Assembly (NCBI RefSeq): GCF_031458135.1
Contig: NZ_JAVDXW010000002.1
Coordinates: 62,001-126,000, forward strand
Direction of reading: 5' to 3'
Source of the DNA: Haloactinomyces albus
GTDB lineage: Bacteria; Actinomycetota; Actinomycetes; Mycobacteriales; Pseudonocardiaceae
Length of the DNA stretch: 64,000 nt
Shown here: one piece after another, positions 54,189-63,719 of the stretch
Layout: the number at the start of each line of letters is the position of its first letter
Numbering within the stretch: the stretch's first letter is position 1
The notes under the pieces: model-generated
The model's database searches: none
Seen by the model: only the letters and a program-made list of their open reading frames with translations
Told to the model about the DNA's origin: nothing
Made by a program: the position numbers and the translations under genes

Positions 54189-55267
54189 ACCACCACCACC
54201 GAACGCAGCACCTCGCCCTTGTCCATCCTGGAGAAGGCATGCTCGACCCCGTCGAGGGAGATCTCCTCGCTGACGAACTTCTCCAGCGGCAACCGCCCCT
54301 GCAGATAGAGGTCGACCAGCATCGGAAAGTCCCGGCTGGGCAGGCAGTCGCCGTACCAGCTCGACTTCAGCGCACCGCCCCGGGCGAAGACGTCCAGCAG
54401 AGGCAGTTCGAGCTGCATCTCCGGTGTGGGTACGCCCACCAGCACCACGGTGCCGGCCAGGTCCCGGGCGTAGAAGGCCTGGGTGTAGGTCTCCGGGCGC
54501 CCGACGGCCTCGACGACCACGTCCGCGCCGTTACCGCCGGTCAACTCCCGCACGGCCTCCACCGTGTCGGCCCGCGAGGCATCCACCGTGCGCGTGGCAC
54601 CCAGCTCGGTGGCCCAGTCCAGCTTCGTCGCATCGGTGTCCACCGCAATGATCTCGGCCGCCCCGGCGAGGTTGGCACCGGCCACCGCGCCGGCTCCGAC
54701 ACCGCCGCAGCCGATCACCGCCACCGCATCGCCCCGGCCGACCTGGCCGGTGTTGATCGCCGAGCCGATTCCGGCCATCACCCCACAGCCGAGCAGGCCC
54801 GCCACCGCCGGGCGCGCCGCCGGATCGACCTTGGTGCACTGCCCGGAGTGCACCAGCGTGCGCTCGGCGAAGGCGCCGATGCCCAGCGCCGGCGACAACG
54901 GGGTGCCATCGGCCAGCGTCATGGGTTGGGCGGCGTTGTGCGTGTCGAAGCAGTACTGCGGCCTGCCACGGCGGCACGCCCGGCAACTCCCGCACACCGC
55001 ACGCCAGTTCAGTACGACGAAGTCCCCCTCGGCCACATCCGTGACTCCGGCACCGACTGCCTCCACAACACCGGCGGCCTCGTGCCCGAGCAGGAACGGG
55101 AACTCGTCGTTGATCCCGCCCTCGCGGTAGTGCAGATCCGTGTGGCAGACCCCGCAGGCCTGCACCCGCACCACGGCCTCACCCGGCCCGGGATCCGGCA
55201 CCACAATCGTTTCGACAGTGACTGGCTCGCCCTTGCCCCGAGCCACCACCGCACGCGAATTGGTCAT
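54185..55267 (-). CDS. mscR2: S-(hydroxymethyl)mycothiol dehydrogenase, copy 2
   Basis: 360 residues, the same length as copy 1 and highly similar, with identical zinc-site text [14 protein letters not shown] and [25 protein letters not shown] binds the nucleotide. The two copies diverge most in residues 1-20 and 190-240, so this is an older duplication or a separate acquisition rather than a recent copy. It sits next to a Rieske-oxygenase reductase gene, which suggests a second demethylation locus. Confidence 0.88.
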   Translation of the reverse strand: MTNSRAVVARGKGEPVTVETIVVPDPGPGEAVVRVQACGVCHTDLHYREGGINDEFPFLLGHEAAGVVEAVGAGVTDVAEGDFVVLNWRAVCGSCRACRRGRPQYCFDTHNAAQPMTLADGTPLSPALGIGAFAERTLVHSGQCTKVDPAARPAVAGLLGCGVMAGIGSAINTGQVGRGDAVAVIGCGGVGAGAVAGANLAGAAEIIAVDTDATKLDWATELGATRTVDASRADTVEAVRELTGGNGADVVVEAVGRPETYTQAFYARDLAGTVVLVGVPTPEMQLELPLLDVFARGGALKSSWYGDCLPSRDFPMLVDLYLQGRLPLEKFVSEEISLDGVEHAFSRMDKGEVLRSVVVV

Positions 55268-55382
55268 CGTTCTCCTCTCGAGACCGGCGTCTCGATCGAC
55301 ACCCTAGCCGTTGATCACCACTCGGATCGATCGTTCAAGTCAAATCGGTCTCCTTGATGGACACGTCCCGGTGACCGGGGCG

Positions 55383-56374
55383 TCAGCGAAGGCCGAGGGT
55401 AACGGTGCTGGTCGTCGAGCTTGCCTCGGAGGGGCCGGTGGCACCCACCACCCGGGAGACGCAGGTGCACAGCTTGGTGGCGGTGGCCTTCTGCTGCTCG
55501 CTGTAGAACACGTCGCGGTGGTCGACCGTGCCGTCGACCGAGACGATGTCGACCTGGCACAGTCCGCACTCACCCTTGCGGCAGCTGAACATCATGTCCA
55601 CATCGGCGCGATCGAGGGCATCGAGCGGTGATTCACCGGTGCCGACAGTGGTTTCGACACCGAGCCCGGGAACCCTGACGATGAACTCCTCGGCCTCGAA
55701 CCAACCGCTGTTGCCGAAGGTTTCGTACCGCAGGTTCGACAGCGGCAGGTCCCGGCCGAGCCAGGTGCGACGGATTGCGTCCATCAGCCGGATCGGCCCG
55801 CACATGTACAGCTCGGTGTGCGCGTCGACACCGGCGACCAGTGCGGACACGTCGAGCCCGGTGCCCTCGTCATCGACGTGCGCCTCGAGTCGATCACCGT
55901 GCACTTCAGCGAGTTCGGGCATGAACGCCATCGCCGAGCGGCTGCGACCGACGTAGACGAACCGGTAGTCCGCGCCGAGTCGCCGCAGGACCGCGCCCAT
56001 CGCGGCGACCGCGGTGATTCCGATGCCACCGGCGAGCAGGACATAGCGGGCGGCGCCGACACGCAGCGGAAAATCCTGCAGGGGGCGGTGATGTCGAGCT
56101 CGTCACCGTCACGCAGCGAGTGCATGAATGTCGAGCCCCCACGCGAGGTCGGGAACAGGTGTACGCCGAGGGTGACGGTGCGGCCGTCGGCACCGACAGA
56201 GACCACGGAGTAGGACCGCACGTCGCCGGTGTCGATACGCACGTCGATGTGGGCGCCGGGGTCGGGGCGTACGGGCGATTCAGGAGCAAGGACGATCTTC
56301 GCGATCGAGTCGACGGCCGGTTCCACGGCCACGACGCGGCCGCGCTGCCAGTGCCTCTGGTTCGTTGCGCTCAT
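55383..56374 (-). pseudogene. Phthalate-dioxygenase-reductase-type oxidoreductase, one frameshift
   Basis: From ATG 56374 the flavin-binding barrel reads well (RPDPGAHIDVRI, DVRSYSVVS, GGSTFMHSLRDGDELDITAP). At a run of five G (56081-56085; C on the coding strand) the text moves frame. One added base gives LQDFPLRVGAARYVLLAGG, followed by the NAD domain (VYVGRSRSAMAF, ELYMCGPIRLM) and the plant-type ferredoxin domain FSCRKGECGLCQVDI with a fourth Cys near the end. Such reductases feed Rieske demethylases like GbcA or vanillate demethylase. The single defect could be real or a consensus error. Confidence 0.8.
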
Positions 56375-56375
56375 C

Positions 56376-56645
56376 TCAGCGCACCGCCTCGGAAACTGCG
56401 GTGCCTGCGGCGGCGCGTTCGGCCTCGACCATGCGTTGGATGAGGCGGCGCACCTCCATCCGCCGCGATACATCCATATTGGACATACCATCAGCGCAGA
56501 CGAGCACGATCCGCGCCCGCAACGCGATCTCCTGCGCCGTCTTCCGACGACGCGCCCACCCCTCCAGCGTCCGCCGCTCGGTATCGGTAAGATCCAGATC
56601 AGGCAGGCGCGATCCTCGACGCCCCATCACACAAACATGCAACAA
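56376..56645 (-). pseudogene. Chimera: IS630-type N-terminus joined to an oxygenase-like C-terminal tail
   Basis: 89 codons. The first about 65 (RLPDLDLTDTERRTLEGWAR, ALRARIVLVCADGMSN) match the HTH start of IS630 transposases. The last about 22 (RRLIQRMVEAERAAAGTA) look like the tail of the gene that should precede the reductase, ending 1 bp before its ATG. An insertion and deletion probably removed a Rieske oxygenase gene here. The assignment of the tail is inference. Confidence 0.5.
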
Positions 56646-56875
56646 ACTACTGACTCAGCACACTAGTCGGGCGGACGCCCGCGCAGTCCTTGCGAATCGG
56701 TCGGTGGAACGCGAATTCATCGCGGCGGCGGTTTTCGATCGCCGAACCGGGTAACCGCTCGTCCCGACAAACGCGCCTCTGGTCGGAGATCGGGTTCCGC
56801 TGGTTGCCGATGGGTTGTCACCGGAACCACCGATCGCGGAGGCTCGATGCCATCCCTTTGATCTAGGAGGATGAC

Positions 56876-56950
56876 ATGACCTGGGAAAAGCCCGAGTACA
56901 CCGTGACCGAGATCTGCGCCGAGGTGACCGGCTACTTCCACCGTCGATAA
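56876..56950 (+). CDS. pqqA: PQQ precursor peptide
   Basis: 24 residues, beginning MTWEKPEYTVTEICAE and ending GYFHRR. Glu16 and Tyr20 form the E-x3-Y pair that is crosslinked to build pyrroloquinoline quinone. AGGAGG sits 5 nt before ATG 56876. It is the first gene of the pqqABCDE operon; pqqB starts 3 bp after its stop. Far shorter than a normal gene but diagnostic in sequence and position. Confidence 0.96.
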   Translation: MTWEKPEYTVTEICAEVTGYFHRR

Positions 56951-56953
56951 GCC

Positions 56954-57841
56954 GTGCTGCTGCGTTGTCTCGGAGTCGCCGCGGGCGGCGGTTACCCGCA
57001 GTGGAACTGCGCCTGCGGCGGCTGCCGCGCGGCCCGCGAACGGCCCGAACGAGCCACAATGCACGCTGGCCTCGCGGTCTCCGGGAGGGGGGAGCGGTGG
57101 TTCCTGCTCAACGCCACCCCGGACGTGCACCACCAGCTCGCCACCGACCCGAACCTGCACCCCGGTCCCGGGCCGCGGGACACTCCGGTGGCCGGAGTGC
57201 TGCTCACCGACGCCGAGTTCGATCACACTATCGGGCTGCTGATACTGCGCGAGGGCTCCAGCCTCGTCGTGCACGGCACGCCCGAGGTGCTCGAGGCGCT
57301 CGAGACGCAGTTCCCCGTGCGGAACCTGCTCAGCGACTACGCCAAGATCGACTGGCAGCCGGTGGAACCGGGCGAGCCGATCGAGCTGGACGAGCGCCTG
57401 CGTGCCACCGCGTTCCGGACCGGTGGCAAGCCGCCGCGCTACGTGGGCTCCTCGGAGCGACCGAACTGGGAGCTGGGCTACCGCCTGGAGGACACCGCCA
57501 CCGGCGGCACGGCGGTGTACGCGCCGACGGTGCCCCGCTGGGACGAGTCCTTCGCCGCTCAGGTCGCCGACGCGGACTGCGTGTTCTGCGACGGCACCTT
57601 CTACACCGACGAAGAGATGTCGCGCCAGGGCACCGGTTCCCAACCTGGGCTGTCCATGGGGCACATGCCGATCGACGGTCCCGACGGGTCCGCGCGGAGG
57701 CTGGCCGAGCTGCGCGGCCGCAAGATCTACGTCCACGTCAACAACACCAACCCGATCCTCGACGAGAACTCCGCGGAACGCCGCGGGCTGGAGCGGCAGG
57801 GCATCGAGATCGGGCACGCCGGCTTGGAGGTCGAGCTATGA
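56954..57841 (+). CDS. pqqB: PQQ biosynthesis protein PqqB
   Basis: 295 residues of the MBL-like PqqB family: VAAGGGYPQWNCACGGCRAA at the start (Cys-rich zinc site), LTDAEFDHTIGLLILREG and MGHMPIDGPDGS later. PqqB is implicated in a hydroxylation step of the intermediate and in late PQQ formation. GTG start at 56954. Its stop overlaps pqqC by 4 bp (ATGA). Confidence 0.95.
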   Translation: MLLRCLGVAAGGGYPQWNCACGGCRAARERPERATMHAGLAVSGRGERWFLLNATPDVHHQLATDPNLHPGPGPRDTPVAGVLLTDAEFDHTIGLLILREGSSLVVHGTPEVLEALETQFPVRNLLSDYAKIDWQPVEPGEPIELDERLRATAFRTGGKPPRYVGSSERPNWELGYRLEDTATGGTAVYAPTVPRWDESFAAQVADADCVFCDGTFYTDEEMSRQGTGSQPGLSMGHMPIDGPDGSARRLAELRGRKIYVHVNNTNPILDENSAERRGLERQGIEIGHAGLEVEL

Positions 57842-58533
57842 CGCCGTTGTCTGCTGCGGATTTCGAGGAGGAGCTGCGGGCGGTCGGTGCGCAGCGCTAC
57901 CACCACCTGCACCCGTTCAACGAGCGGATGCACGCCGGCGACCTGACCGAAGAGGAGTTCCGCGGCTGGGTGCGCAACCGCTTCTACTACCAGCTCAACC
58001 TCCCTATCAAGGATGCCTACATCCTCACCAAGCTGCCGAGCTCGGAGCACCGCAAGCGGTGGATCAAGCGGATCACCGACCACGACGGCACGCCGGGTAC
58101 CGAGGGCGGCATCGAGCGCTGGGTGCGGCTGGGCGAGGCGGTCGGGCTCACCCGCGAGGAGCTGCACGACACCCGCACGGTGCTGCCCGGGGTGCGCTTC
58201 GCGGTGGACGCCTACGTGGAGTTCTGCCGCGACCGGCCGTGGCTGGAGGCGGTGGCCTCGGCGCTGACCGAGCTGTTCGCCCCGGACCTGCTCAGCCGCC
58301 GCATCACCGACGTGCGCGAGCACTACCCGTGGATCGCCTCCGAGGGCCTGGAGTACTTCCGCACTCGGCTGACCCAGCAGCCTGCCGACATCGAGCACCT
58401 GCTGGAGCTGGTGCTCAACAACGCGACGACCCGCGAGCAGCAGGAGGCCTGCGTGCGGGCCCTGGAGTTCAAGTGCGACGTTCTGTGGACCCTGCTGGAC
58501 ACGGTGCAGCTGACGTTCGGCAAGGACTCGTGA
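57838..58533 (+). CDS. pqqC: PQQ synthase PqqC
   Basis: 231 residues, the normal PqqC length. Active-site text includes RYHHLHPFNERMHAG, FYYQLNLPIKDAYILTKLP and EHYPWIASEGLEYFRTRL. It catalyses the final cofactor-free ring closure and eight-electron oxidation to PQQ. The stop TGA overlaps the pqqD start. Confidence 0.96.
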   Translation: MTPLSAADFEEELRAVGAQRYHHLHPFNERMHAGDLTEEEFRGWVRNRFYYQLNLPIKDAYILTKLPSSEHRKRWIKRITDHDGTPGTEGGIERWVRLGEAVGLTREELHDTRTVLPGVRFAVDAYVEFCRDRPWLEAVASALTELFAPDLLSRRITDVREHYPWIASEGLEYFRTRLTQQPADIEHLLELVLNNATTREQQEACVRALEFKCDVLWTLLDTVQLTFGKDS

Positions 58534-58799
58534 TGGACCCCGACGGCAACAAGCCGCGCCTGGTGCCCAAGGGCAGGCTGCGCTTCGACAAGGTCCGCGG
58601 CGGCGACATGCTGCTGCTGCCCGAGAGGGTGGTGCAGCTCAACACCTCCAGCGCGGCGATCCTGCGGCTGTGCGACGGCACCCGCACCGCCGCCGAGATC
58701 ATCGCGAAGCTGGAAGCCGATTTCGAGGCCAACGGACTGTCCGATGACGTGCTGGGATTCCTGCGCGAAGCGCGCGAAAAGGGCTGGGTGATGACATGA
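58533..58799 (+). CDS. pqqD: PQQ peptide chaperone PqqD
   Basis: 88 residues of the RiPP recognition element fold: RLRFDKVRGGDMLLLPERVV, LNTSSAAILRLCDGTRTAAE and DVLGFLREAREKGW. PqqD binds PqqA and presents it to PqqE. It is a separate gene here (some genomes fuse it to PqqC). It overlaps pqqE by 4 bp. Confidence 0.95.
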   Translation: MDPDGNKPRLVPKGRLRFDKVRGGDMLLLPERVVQLNTSSAAILRLCDGTRTAAEIIAKLEADFEANGLSDDVLGFLREAREKGWVMT

Positions 58800-59869
58800 T
58801 CAACGCGCCTTACGGTCTGCTGGCCGAGCTCACCCACAAGTGCCCGCTGCACTGCCTGTACTGCTCCAACCCGCTGGCGCTGCGGCCGCGCGAGGAGGAA
58901 CTGGGTACCGAGGACTGGCTGCGGGTGATCCGGGAGGCCGCCGAGCTCGGCGTGCTGCAGGTGCACTTCTCCGGCGGCGAGCCGCTGCTGCGCAACGACC
59001 TGGAGGAGCTGATCGCCGAGGCGGACCGCTGTGAGCTCTACACCAACCTGATCACCAGCGGGCTCGGGCTCACCGAGCGCCGGGCGAAGGGCCTGGTCGC
59101 CGCCGGGCTCAACAGCGCGCAGCTGAGCATCCAGGGCGACAATCCGGAGTCCACCGCGCTGATCGCGGACAGCAAGCGGTTCGACAAGAAGGCGGAGGCG
59201 GCGGGCATCATCCGCGAGAGCGGGCTGCCGCTGAACATGAACGTCGTGCTGCACCGGCTCAACCTCGACCGACTGGATGCGATCATCGACGTCTGCGACT
59301 CCTGGGGTGCCGAGCGCCTCGAACTGGCCAACACCCAGTACTACGGCTGGGGGCTGCGCAACCGCGAGGTGCTGATGCCCAGCCGGGAGCAGCTGGCCCG
59401 CGGCGAGGAGGTCTACCGGCGCCGCAAGGAGGAGCTGGCCGACCGCATGGAGCTGCTGTGGATCCTGCCGGACTACTACGAGCGGTACCCGAAGCCGTGC
59501 ATGGGCGGGTGGGCGCACTCCAGCTTCACCGTGGCCCCGGACGGGATGGCCTACCCATGCCCGGTGGCCGCCGACATCGACAGCCTCAAGTTCCCCTCGG
59601 TGCGCACCGCCGCGCTGGAGTGGATCTGGATGGAATCGCCCGCGTTCCAGGCGTTCCGGGGCACCGACTGGATGCCCGATCCGTGCCGCAGCTGCTCGCG
59701 TAAGGAGATCGACTTCGGCGGTTGCCGCTGCCAGGCGTTCGCGCTGACCGGGGACGCCGCGCGCACCGATCCGGTGTGCGTGCACTCGCCGGACCACCAC
59801 CTGATCTCCGATGCCGTGGAGCGCGCCAACAGCGACACCCCGGCACCGGAACCGGTCTTCCGGCGATAG
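58796..59869 (+). CDS. pqqE: Radical SAM PqqA crosslinking enzyme PqqE
   Basis: 357 residues. The radical SAM cluster motif is CPLHCLYC (C-x3-C-x2-C) near residue 16, and HFSGGEPLLR binds SAM. The C-terminal SPASM domain supplies cysteines in KPCMGGW, YPCPVAA, PCRSC and GGCRCQAF. It makes the Glu-Tyr carbon-carbon link in PqqA. The operon ends here; no PQQ-dependent dehydrogenase gene is visible downstream. Confidence 0.96.
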   Translation: MINAPYGLLAELTHKCPLHCLYCSNPLALRPREEELGTEDWLRVIREAAELGVLQVHFSGGEPLLRNDLEELIAEADRCELYTNLITSGLGLTERRAKGLVAAGLNSAQLSIQGDNPESTALIADSKRFDKKAEAAGIIRESGLPLNMNVVLHRLNLDRLDAIIDVCDSWGAERLELANTQYYGWGLRNREVLMPSREQLARGEEVYRRRKEELADRMELLWILPDYYERYPKPCMGGWAHSSFTVAPDGMAYPCPVAADIDSLKFPSVRTAALEWIWMESPAFQAFRGTDWMPDPCRSCSRKEIDFGGCRCQAFALTGDAARTDPVCVHSPDHHLISDAVERANSDTPAPEPVFRR

Positions 59870-59929
59870 GCCTTTTTGCGCGAAATGTCCCTGCACACTC
59901 TCTGAAGTGGACCTCGGGGGGTGTCTCTA

Positions 59930-60917
59930 TCTGGTTGGTCAAGCGGGTCGGGGTGTGGGTGGCTGGTAGTGGGTTTTGTCTCCGAGCATGGCGAAGAGGA
60001 CGTCGCAACGTCGTCGGGCGAGACAGACGAGGGCGGCGTTGTGGCGTTTGCCTTCGGCGCGTTTGAGGTGTTTGTTGCCGCCTTTGGGAGGTCGTTCGCC
60101 GCGGATGGAGCTGCCGGACCGTCGGGTGACCGGGGCCAGGCCGGCGTGGGCGGCCAGATGTCCTGGGGTGGCGAAGGCCGAACCATCACCGACTTCCAGC
60201 AGGATGCGGGCGGCGGTCGGAGACTCCGATGCCGGGCATCGAGGTCAGGACCCCGGAAAGAGGGTGGGCCTCCAGCAGTGTGTCGACCTCGTCGGCGGTG
60301 GTTTTGCGTTGGGACAGCACGGTTTTCAGGCTCTCGGCCAGTTTCGGGAGCACTGTTTCCGCAGTGCGGGTGCCGGCCACGGACACGGTCTGCTCGCCCA
60401 AGGCAGTCCAGATCTTGTCGGTGAGCTCGCCGCCGATGCGGGGTGCGTGTCGGGTGGTGATGCTGCGTAGCTTGCGCCGTCCGGCGGTGCGGATGCCCTC
60501 GGGTCCGCCCAGCCGTGTCAGGATCTCCAACACGGCGGTGTGCTGGGTTTTCGGCCCGAGCACGCGCTCCAAGCTTGGGTGGATCTGGATGAGCAGCCCG
60601 CGGATGCGGTTGGCCAGTCGGGTGGCCTCACCGGCCAGATCATCGTCGAAGCCGATCAAGACTTCCAGCTCGGCCAGCGTGTCGTCACCGACATCAACCC
60701 GGCGCAGGGTGTGCGGCATGCTACAGGCCGCTTCAGCGATCACGTGGGCATCCCGAGCGTCGGTCTTGGCCTGGCCCGGGTGCAGGTCGGCGATGCGGCG
60801 CATCGCCAGCCCCGACAGATAGGCCACCTCGTGACCACCAGCCCGTGCCACGGCCACCGGCAGCGCCCCGATCGAGGCAGGCTGACCCACCACGACCAGC
60901 ACCCGACCATGCTGCAC
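59930..60917 (-). pseudogene. IS110-family recombinase remnant
   Basis: The reading from 60917 lacks the first DEDD strand and starts within the family at RVLVVVGQPASIGALPVAVA, then AKTDARDAHVIAEAA and LSGVLTSMPGIGV. Near 60220 it leaves the frame; the remaining text (APVTRRSGSSIRGERPPKGG-like, then LKRAEGKRHNAALV) is in other frames. Truncated at the 5' end against the ISL3 remnant. Confidence 0.75.
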
Positions 60918-60947
60918 TAATCGATCGAAGACCTCCCGCAGGCCGGC

Positions 60948-61308
60948 TCACTCCCGCACCACCGCCCCAATCTGCCTGGCCAGGCGCGAAGTACGGCGCT
61001 GGTAGCGCTCCAGGACACCGGGCAACTGTTCCCGAAAGGTCTGGCGACAACCCGGGGTTGGGCACACCAGACGCCGCGCACGTATCCGCAGTACCACCCG
61101 GCGAACGTCCAAGGACACGTCCACGACCATCCGTTCGTGGTACCCGTGCACCCGCTCTGAACGGGCTGAAGCAATCAGGACACGCAGCCGCCTGGGATGG
61201 CGTCCGCGCCCACACCAGGGTCCGCTCGCCCTCGTCGCCCACGTCCTCGATGACCAATGGAGACAGACCCGCAAACACCGTGCTCACAAGCTCGTTGACA
61301 TCACACAC
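60948..61308 (-). pseudogene. ISL3-family transposase, N-terminal remnant
   Basis: Two frames share the start of an ISL3 transposase: VFAGLSPLVIEDVGDEGER in one, then SERVHGYHERMVVDVSLDVR and the zinc-finger-like VCPTPGCRQTF in the other. Text stops at 60948, where the IS110 remnant begins. Confidence 0.65.
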
Positions 61309-61311
61309 GCG

Positions 61312-62011
61312 ATGTCAACGACATCAATCACTCTCCGTCACCAACGAATCTGCGACAGAGCCCCCGCCGACACGGTGCTTCCCCTGTTCAGCGCTCCCAG
61401 GACGCAGGGCTATCTCGACGCGTGCGGAGGCGACCCGACTGCCGCGCTGGAGTTGTACCGGTGGAACGCTGCAGTCAGCGGCGCGTTCTGGGAGATGTTG
61501 AGCCACCTGGAGATCGTACTGCGCAACGTGCTGGCGAACCGCCTCGCTGCCCAGCATGCTGCCGCAGGCCGAGCGGGGCCCTGGCTCGATGACACCGCAG
61601 GCGAGCTGGACATCCGCGCCAGGAAGGATATCGCCCAAGGCCCGCCGACGGGTCCGGGCGAAGGGCAAGACGGCAAGTGAGGGGCAGGCGCTGACCGAGC
61701 TGCCGTTCGGGTTCTGGCGTTTCCTGTTGGCCAAGTGCTACACGGTCCTGTGGCCCGGCCTGGCCGCTGGGTTTCCCGGCGCGCCCGATCGCGCCAGGGG
61801 CACCATCGAGCGGCCGGTCACCCGCCTGCACGAGTTCCGGAACAGGCTGGCGCATCACGAACGGATCTGGAATCAGCCCTTGAAGGACCGCTACAGCGAC
61901 ATCGTGTCCCTGCTGGGCTACATCGACGACGACCTCGTCGACTGGGTCACCGCGGGGTGCCGGGTTCCCGCGGTGCTGGCCGCGTGCCCGATCGAACGGC
62001 CTTACCCGTAG
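61312..62011 (+). pseudogene. Abi-like HEPN protein, one frameshift
   Basis: From ATG 61312: a helical N-terminus (LYRWNAAVSGAFWEMLSHLE, VLRNVLANRL), then a frame change near 61636 where KARRRVRAKGKTASEGQ begins in +1. It continues to PFGFWRFLLAKCYTVLWPGL and HEFRNRLAHHERIWNQ, the R-x4-H HEPN motif, ending at 62011. One extra C in the GCCCAAGG stretch would explain the break. Intact relatives are RNase-type defence proteins. The fragment at 45303-45617 is a shorter relative. Confidence 0.65.
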
Positions 62012-62285
62012 TCGACACGCAGGAGGGCACGCCCGCTCTTACTCACGGTCGGATCGAGCTCGACCGCGTAGTGGAGGTCGGATAACGCTACCGCGCGCGC
62101 CGCCGCCTCGTCCTGCGTCAGGTTGTCCGCGTCCGCGCGGTCTTCTCAGGACACCTCGTTGCTCACCATCATGGCCGAGGCCGCGCGCGATTCGCTCGCG
62201 CGGCGCCGACCCGAGGTGGAACAACCGATCTCCAACCACCGGAGAGCGATCGCGGACGAACGGGAGCACCGCCGCGACGAGTGGG
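62012..62285. other. Intergenic stretch with a minus-strand fragment
   Basis: On the minus strand about 45 codons (DEAAARAVALSDLHYAVELD ... LLRVDYG, then TAA overlapping the HEPN gene end) read like the tail of a lost gene. There is no start codon and no family I recognise. Confidence 0.3.
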
Positions 62286-63719
62286 TCAGAGGCCGAACAG
62301 CCGCCGGATCTCCGGTGCGTGCCGCCGCGAGACGGGCACCAGCTCATGCGAGCGGGGATCGGTGATCAGCACGAGTTCGCCCTTCACGCCGCGCTCCAGC
62401 TCGGCGACCCGGCGCAGGTTGGCCACGAAGCGCCGGTGCACCCGCCGGAAGCCGTGCGGGGTCAGCAGCTTCTCGACGTTGTCCAGACCGCGGGTGGCCG
62501 CCTGGATGCGGCCCCGGTCGGTGCCCAGCCACACGATGTTGCGATCGGCCTCGGCGTAGCGGATCTCCGAGGGAGCCAGCAGCACCAGCCGCTCGCTGCG
62601 GATGCCGATCACCCGCCGCGGCAGCGAAATTGCCGCCGACTGGGCGGTGTTCTCGTAATGCTCGCCCTCCTGCAGCCCGAACGCGCAGAACATGCCCACC
62701 ACATGGTTGGCGTCCACGATCGGGCGCAGCGTGACCGGGATCGGGTTCTCGTCCGGGCACACCGCCAACCGGGCGTAGCCGCTCCAGTGCGGCCGCTCCA
62801 CCGCCCGGCTGATCGCCCAGCGCACGACCTCGACGAACTCCGGGATATCCGGCTGCCAGCGGTTGGCCGGCTCAATCACGCCGGCGACCACCGGGCTGTC
62901 GTTGGTCAGTCGCAGCAGCGAGGCCGCCGCGTGGTTGGCCGCGACGACGTTGCCGCCGCGGTCGATGGCCATGACCGCGGCGCTGTCCTGGGCGGCCTCG
63001 GCGTTGAACTCGGTGAGCACGCTCCTCGACTCGGACAGCGCGCGCCGGTAGATCTCCTGCTCCACGCTCGCGGCCGCCTGCGTCAGCCACTCCGGGACGC
63101 GCTCGGACATCGGCGTGTTCCACCGGGAGATGTTGATCGCGGCGACCGGCAAACCGGTGACCACGTCGCGGATCGAGATGCCCGCGCAGGCCCACTGGTG
63201 GAAGCCCTCGCACCAGTGCTCCGGTCCGGTGACGGTCACCGGGCCCGAGATCTCGAAGGAGGTGCCCATCCCGTTGGTGCCGGTGCACTGCTCCGACCAG
63301 GACGACCAGGGGGCCATGTTGGCCGACTCGGCCCGCTTGCGGGCGCTCGGGTCGCCCCAGGAACCCAGGACCCGGCCGGCTCCGTCGGTCACCGCCACGA
63401 CGCCGCCGTCGAACTCGATCTCGCGGCCAGCCAGCGCGCCCAGGCCGCCGAGCTTCGCGAAGATCACGTCGTTGTCCAACCGGTGGTCGTTGTAACCGGG
63501 AGCGTCGGGCGCGACGTGCAGGGTGGGATCGACTTCGTACTGGTCCCGACAGCGGTACCAGGAGGCGAGGATCTCCGGGCGCACGCCCTGCTCGATGTCC
63601 TCGCCCGTCGCGAAGCTCTCCCACGCGCGCGCGACCTGGCTGGAGGTGGCCGCCAGGGAATCGCCCCCGCTGCTGGGACGGCTCGAGACGATATCCAGAG
63701 ATGGCACTCTCCCGGTCAT
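62286..63719 (-). CDS. GAF-domain regulator with LytTR DNA-binding domain
   Basis: 477 residues. The N-terminal region is AcoR-like (EILASWYRCRDQYEVDP), and a GAF sensor covers about residues 90-220 (SEQCTGTNGMGTSFE, GISIRDVVTGLPVAAINIS). A PAS-like segment follows (SAAVMAIDRGGNVVAANHAA). The C-terminal 100 residues form a LytTR domain (RNIVWLGTDRGRIQAATRGL, FRRVHRRFVANLRRV). There is no AAA domain, so it is not a sigma-54 activator. Such regulators often control alcohol or acetoin genes. Closeness to pqqABCDE suggests control of PQQ-linked metabolism, which is inference. Confidence 0.82.
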   Translation of the reverse strand: MTGRVPSLDIVSSRPSSGGDSLAATSSQVARAWESFATGEDIEQGVRPEILASWYRCRDQYEVDPTLHVAPDAPGYNDHRLDNDVIFAKLGGLGALAGREIEFDGGVVAVTDGAGRVLGSWGDPSARKRAESANMAPWSSWSEQCTGTNGMGTSFEISGPVTVTGPEHWCEGFHQWACAGISIRDVVTGLPVAAINISRWNTPMSERVPEWLTQAAASVEQEIYRRALSESRSVLTEFNAEAAQDSAAVMAIDRGGNVVAANHAAASLLRLTNDSPVVAGVIEPANRWQPDIPEFVEVVRWAISRAVERPHWSGYARLAVCPDENPIPVTLRPIVDANHVVGMFCAFGLQEGEHYENTAQSAAISLPRRVIGIRSERLVLLAPSEIRYAEADRNIVWLGTDRGRIQAATRGLDNVEKLLTPHGFRRVHRRFVANLRRVAELERGVKGELVLITDPRSHELVPVSRRHAPEIRRLFGL

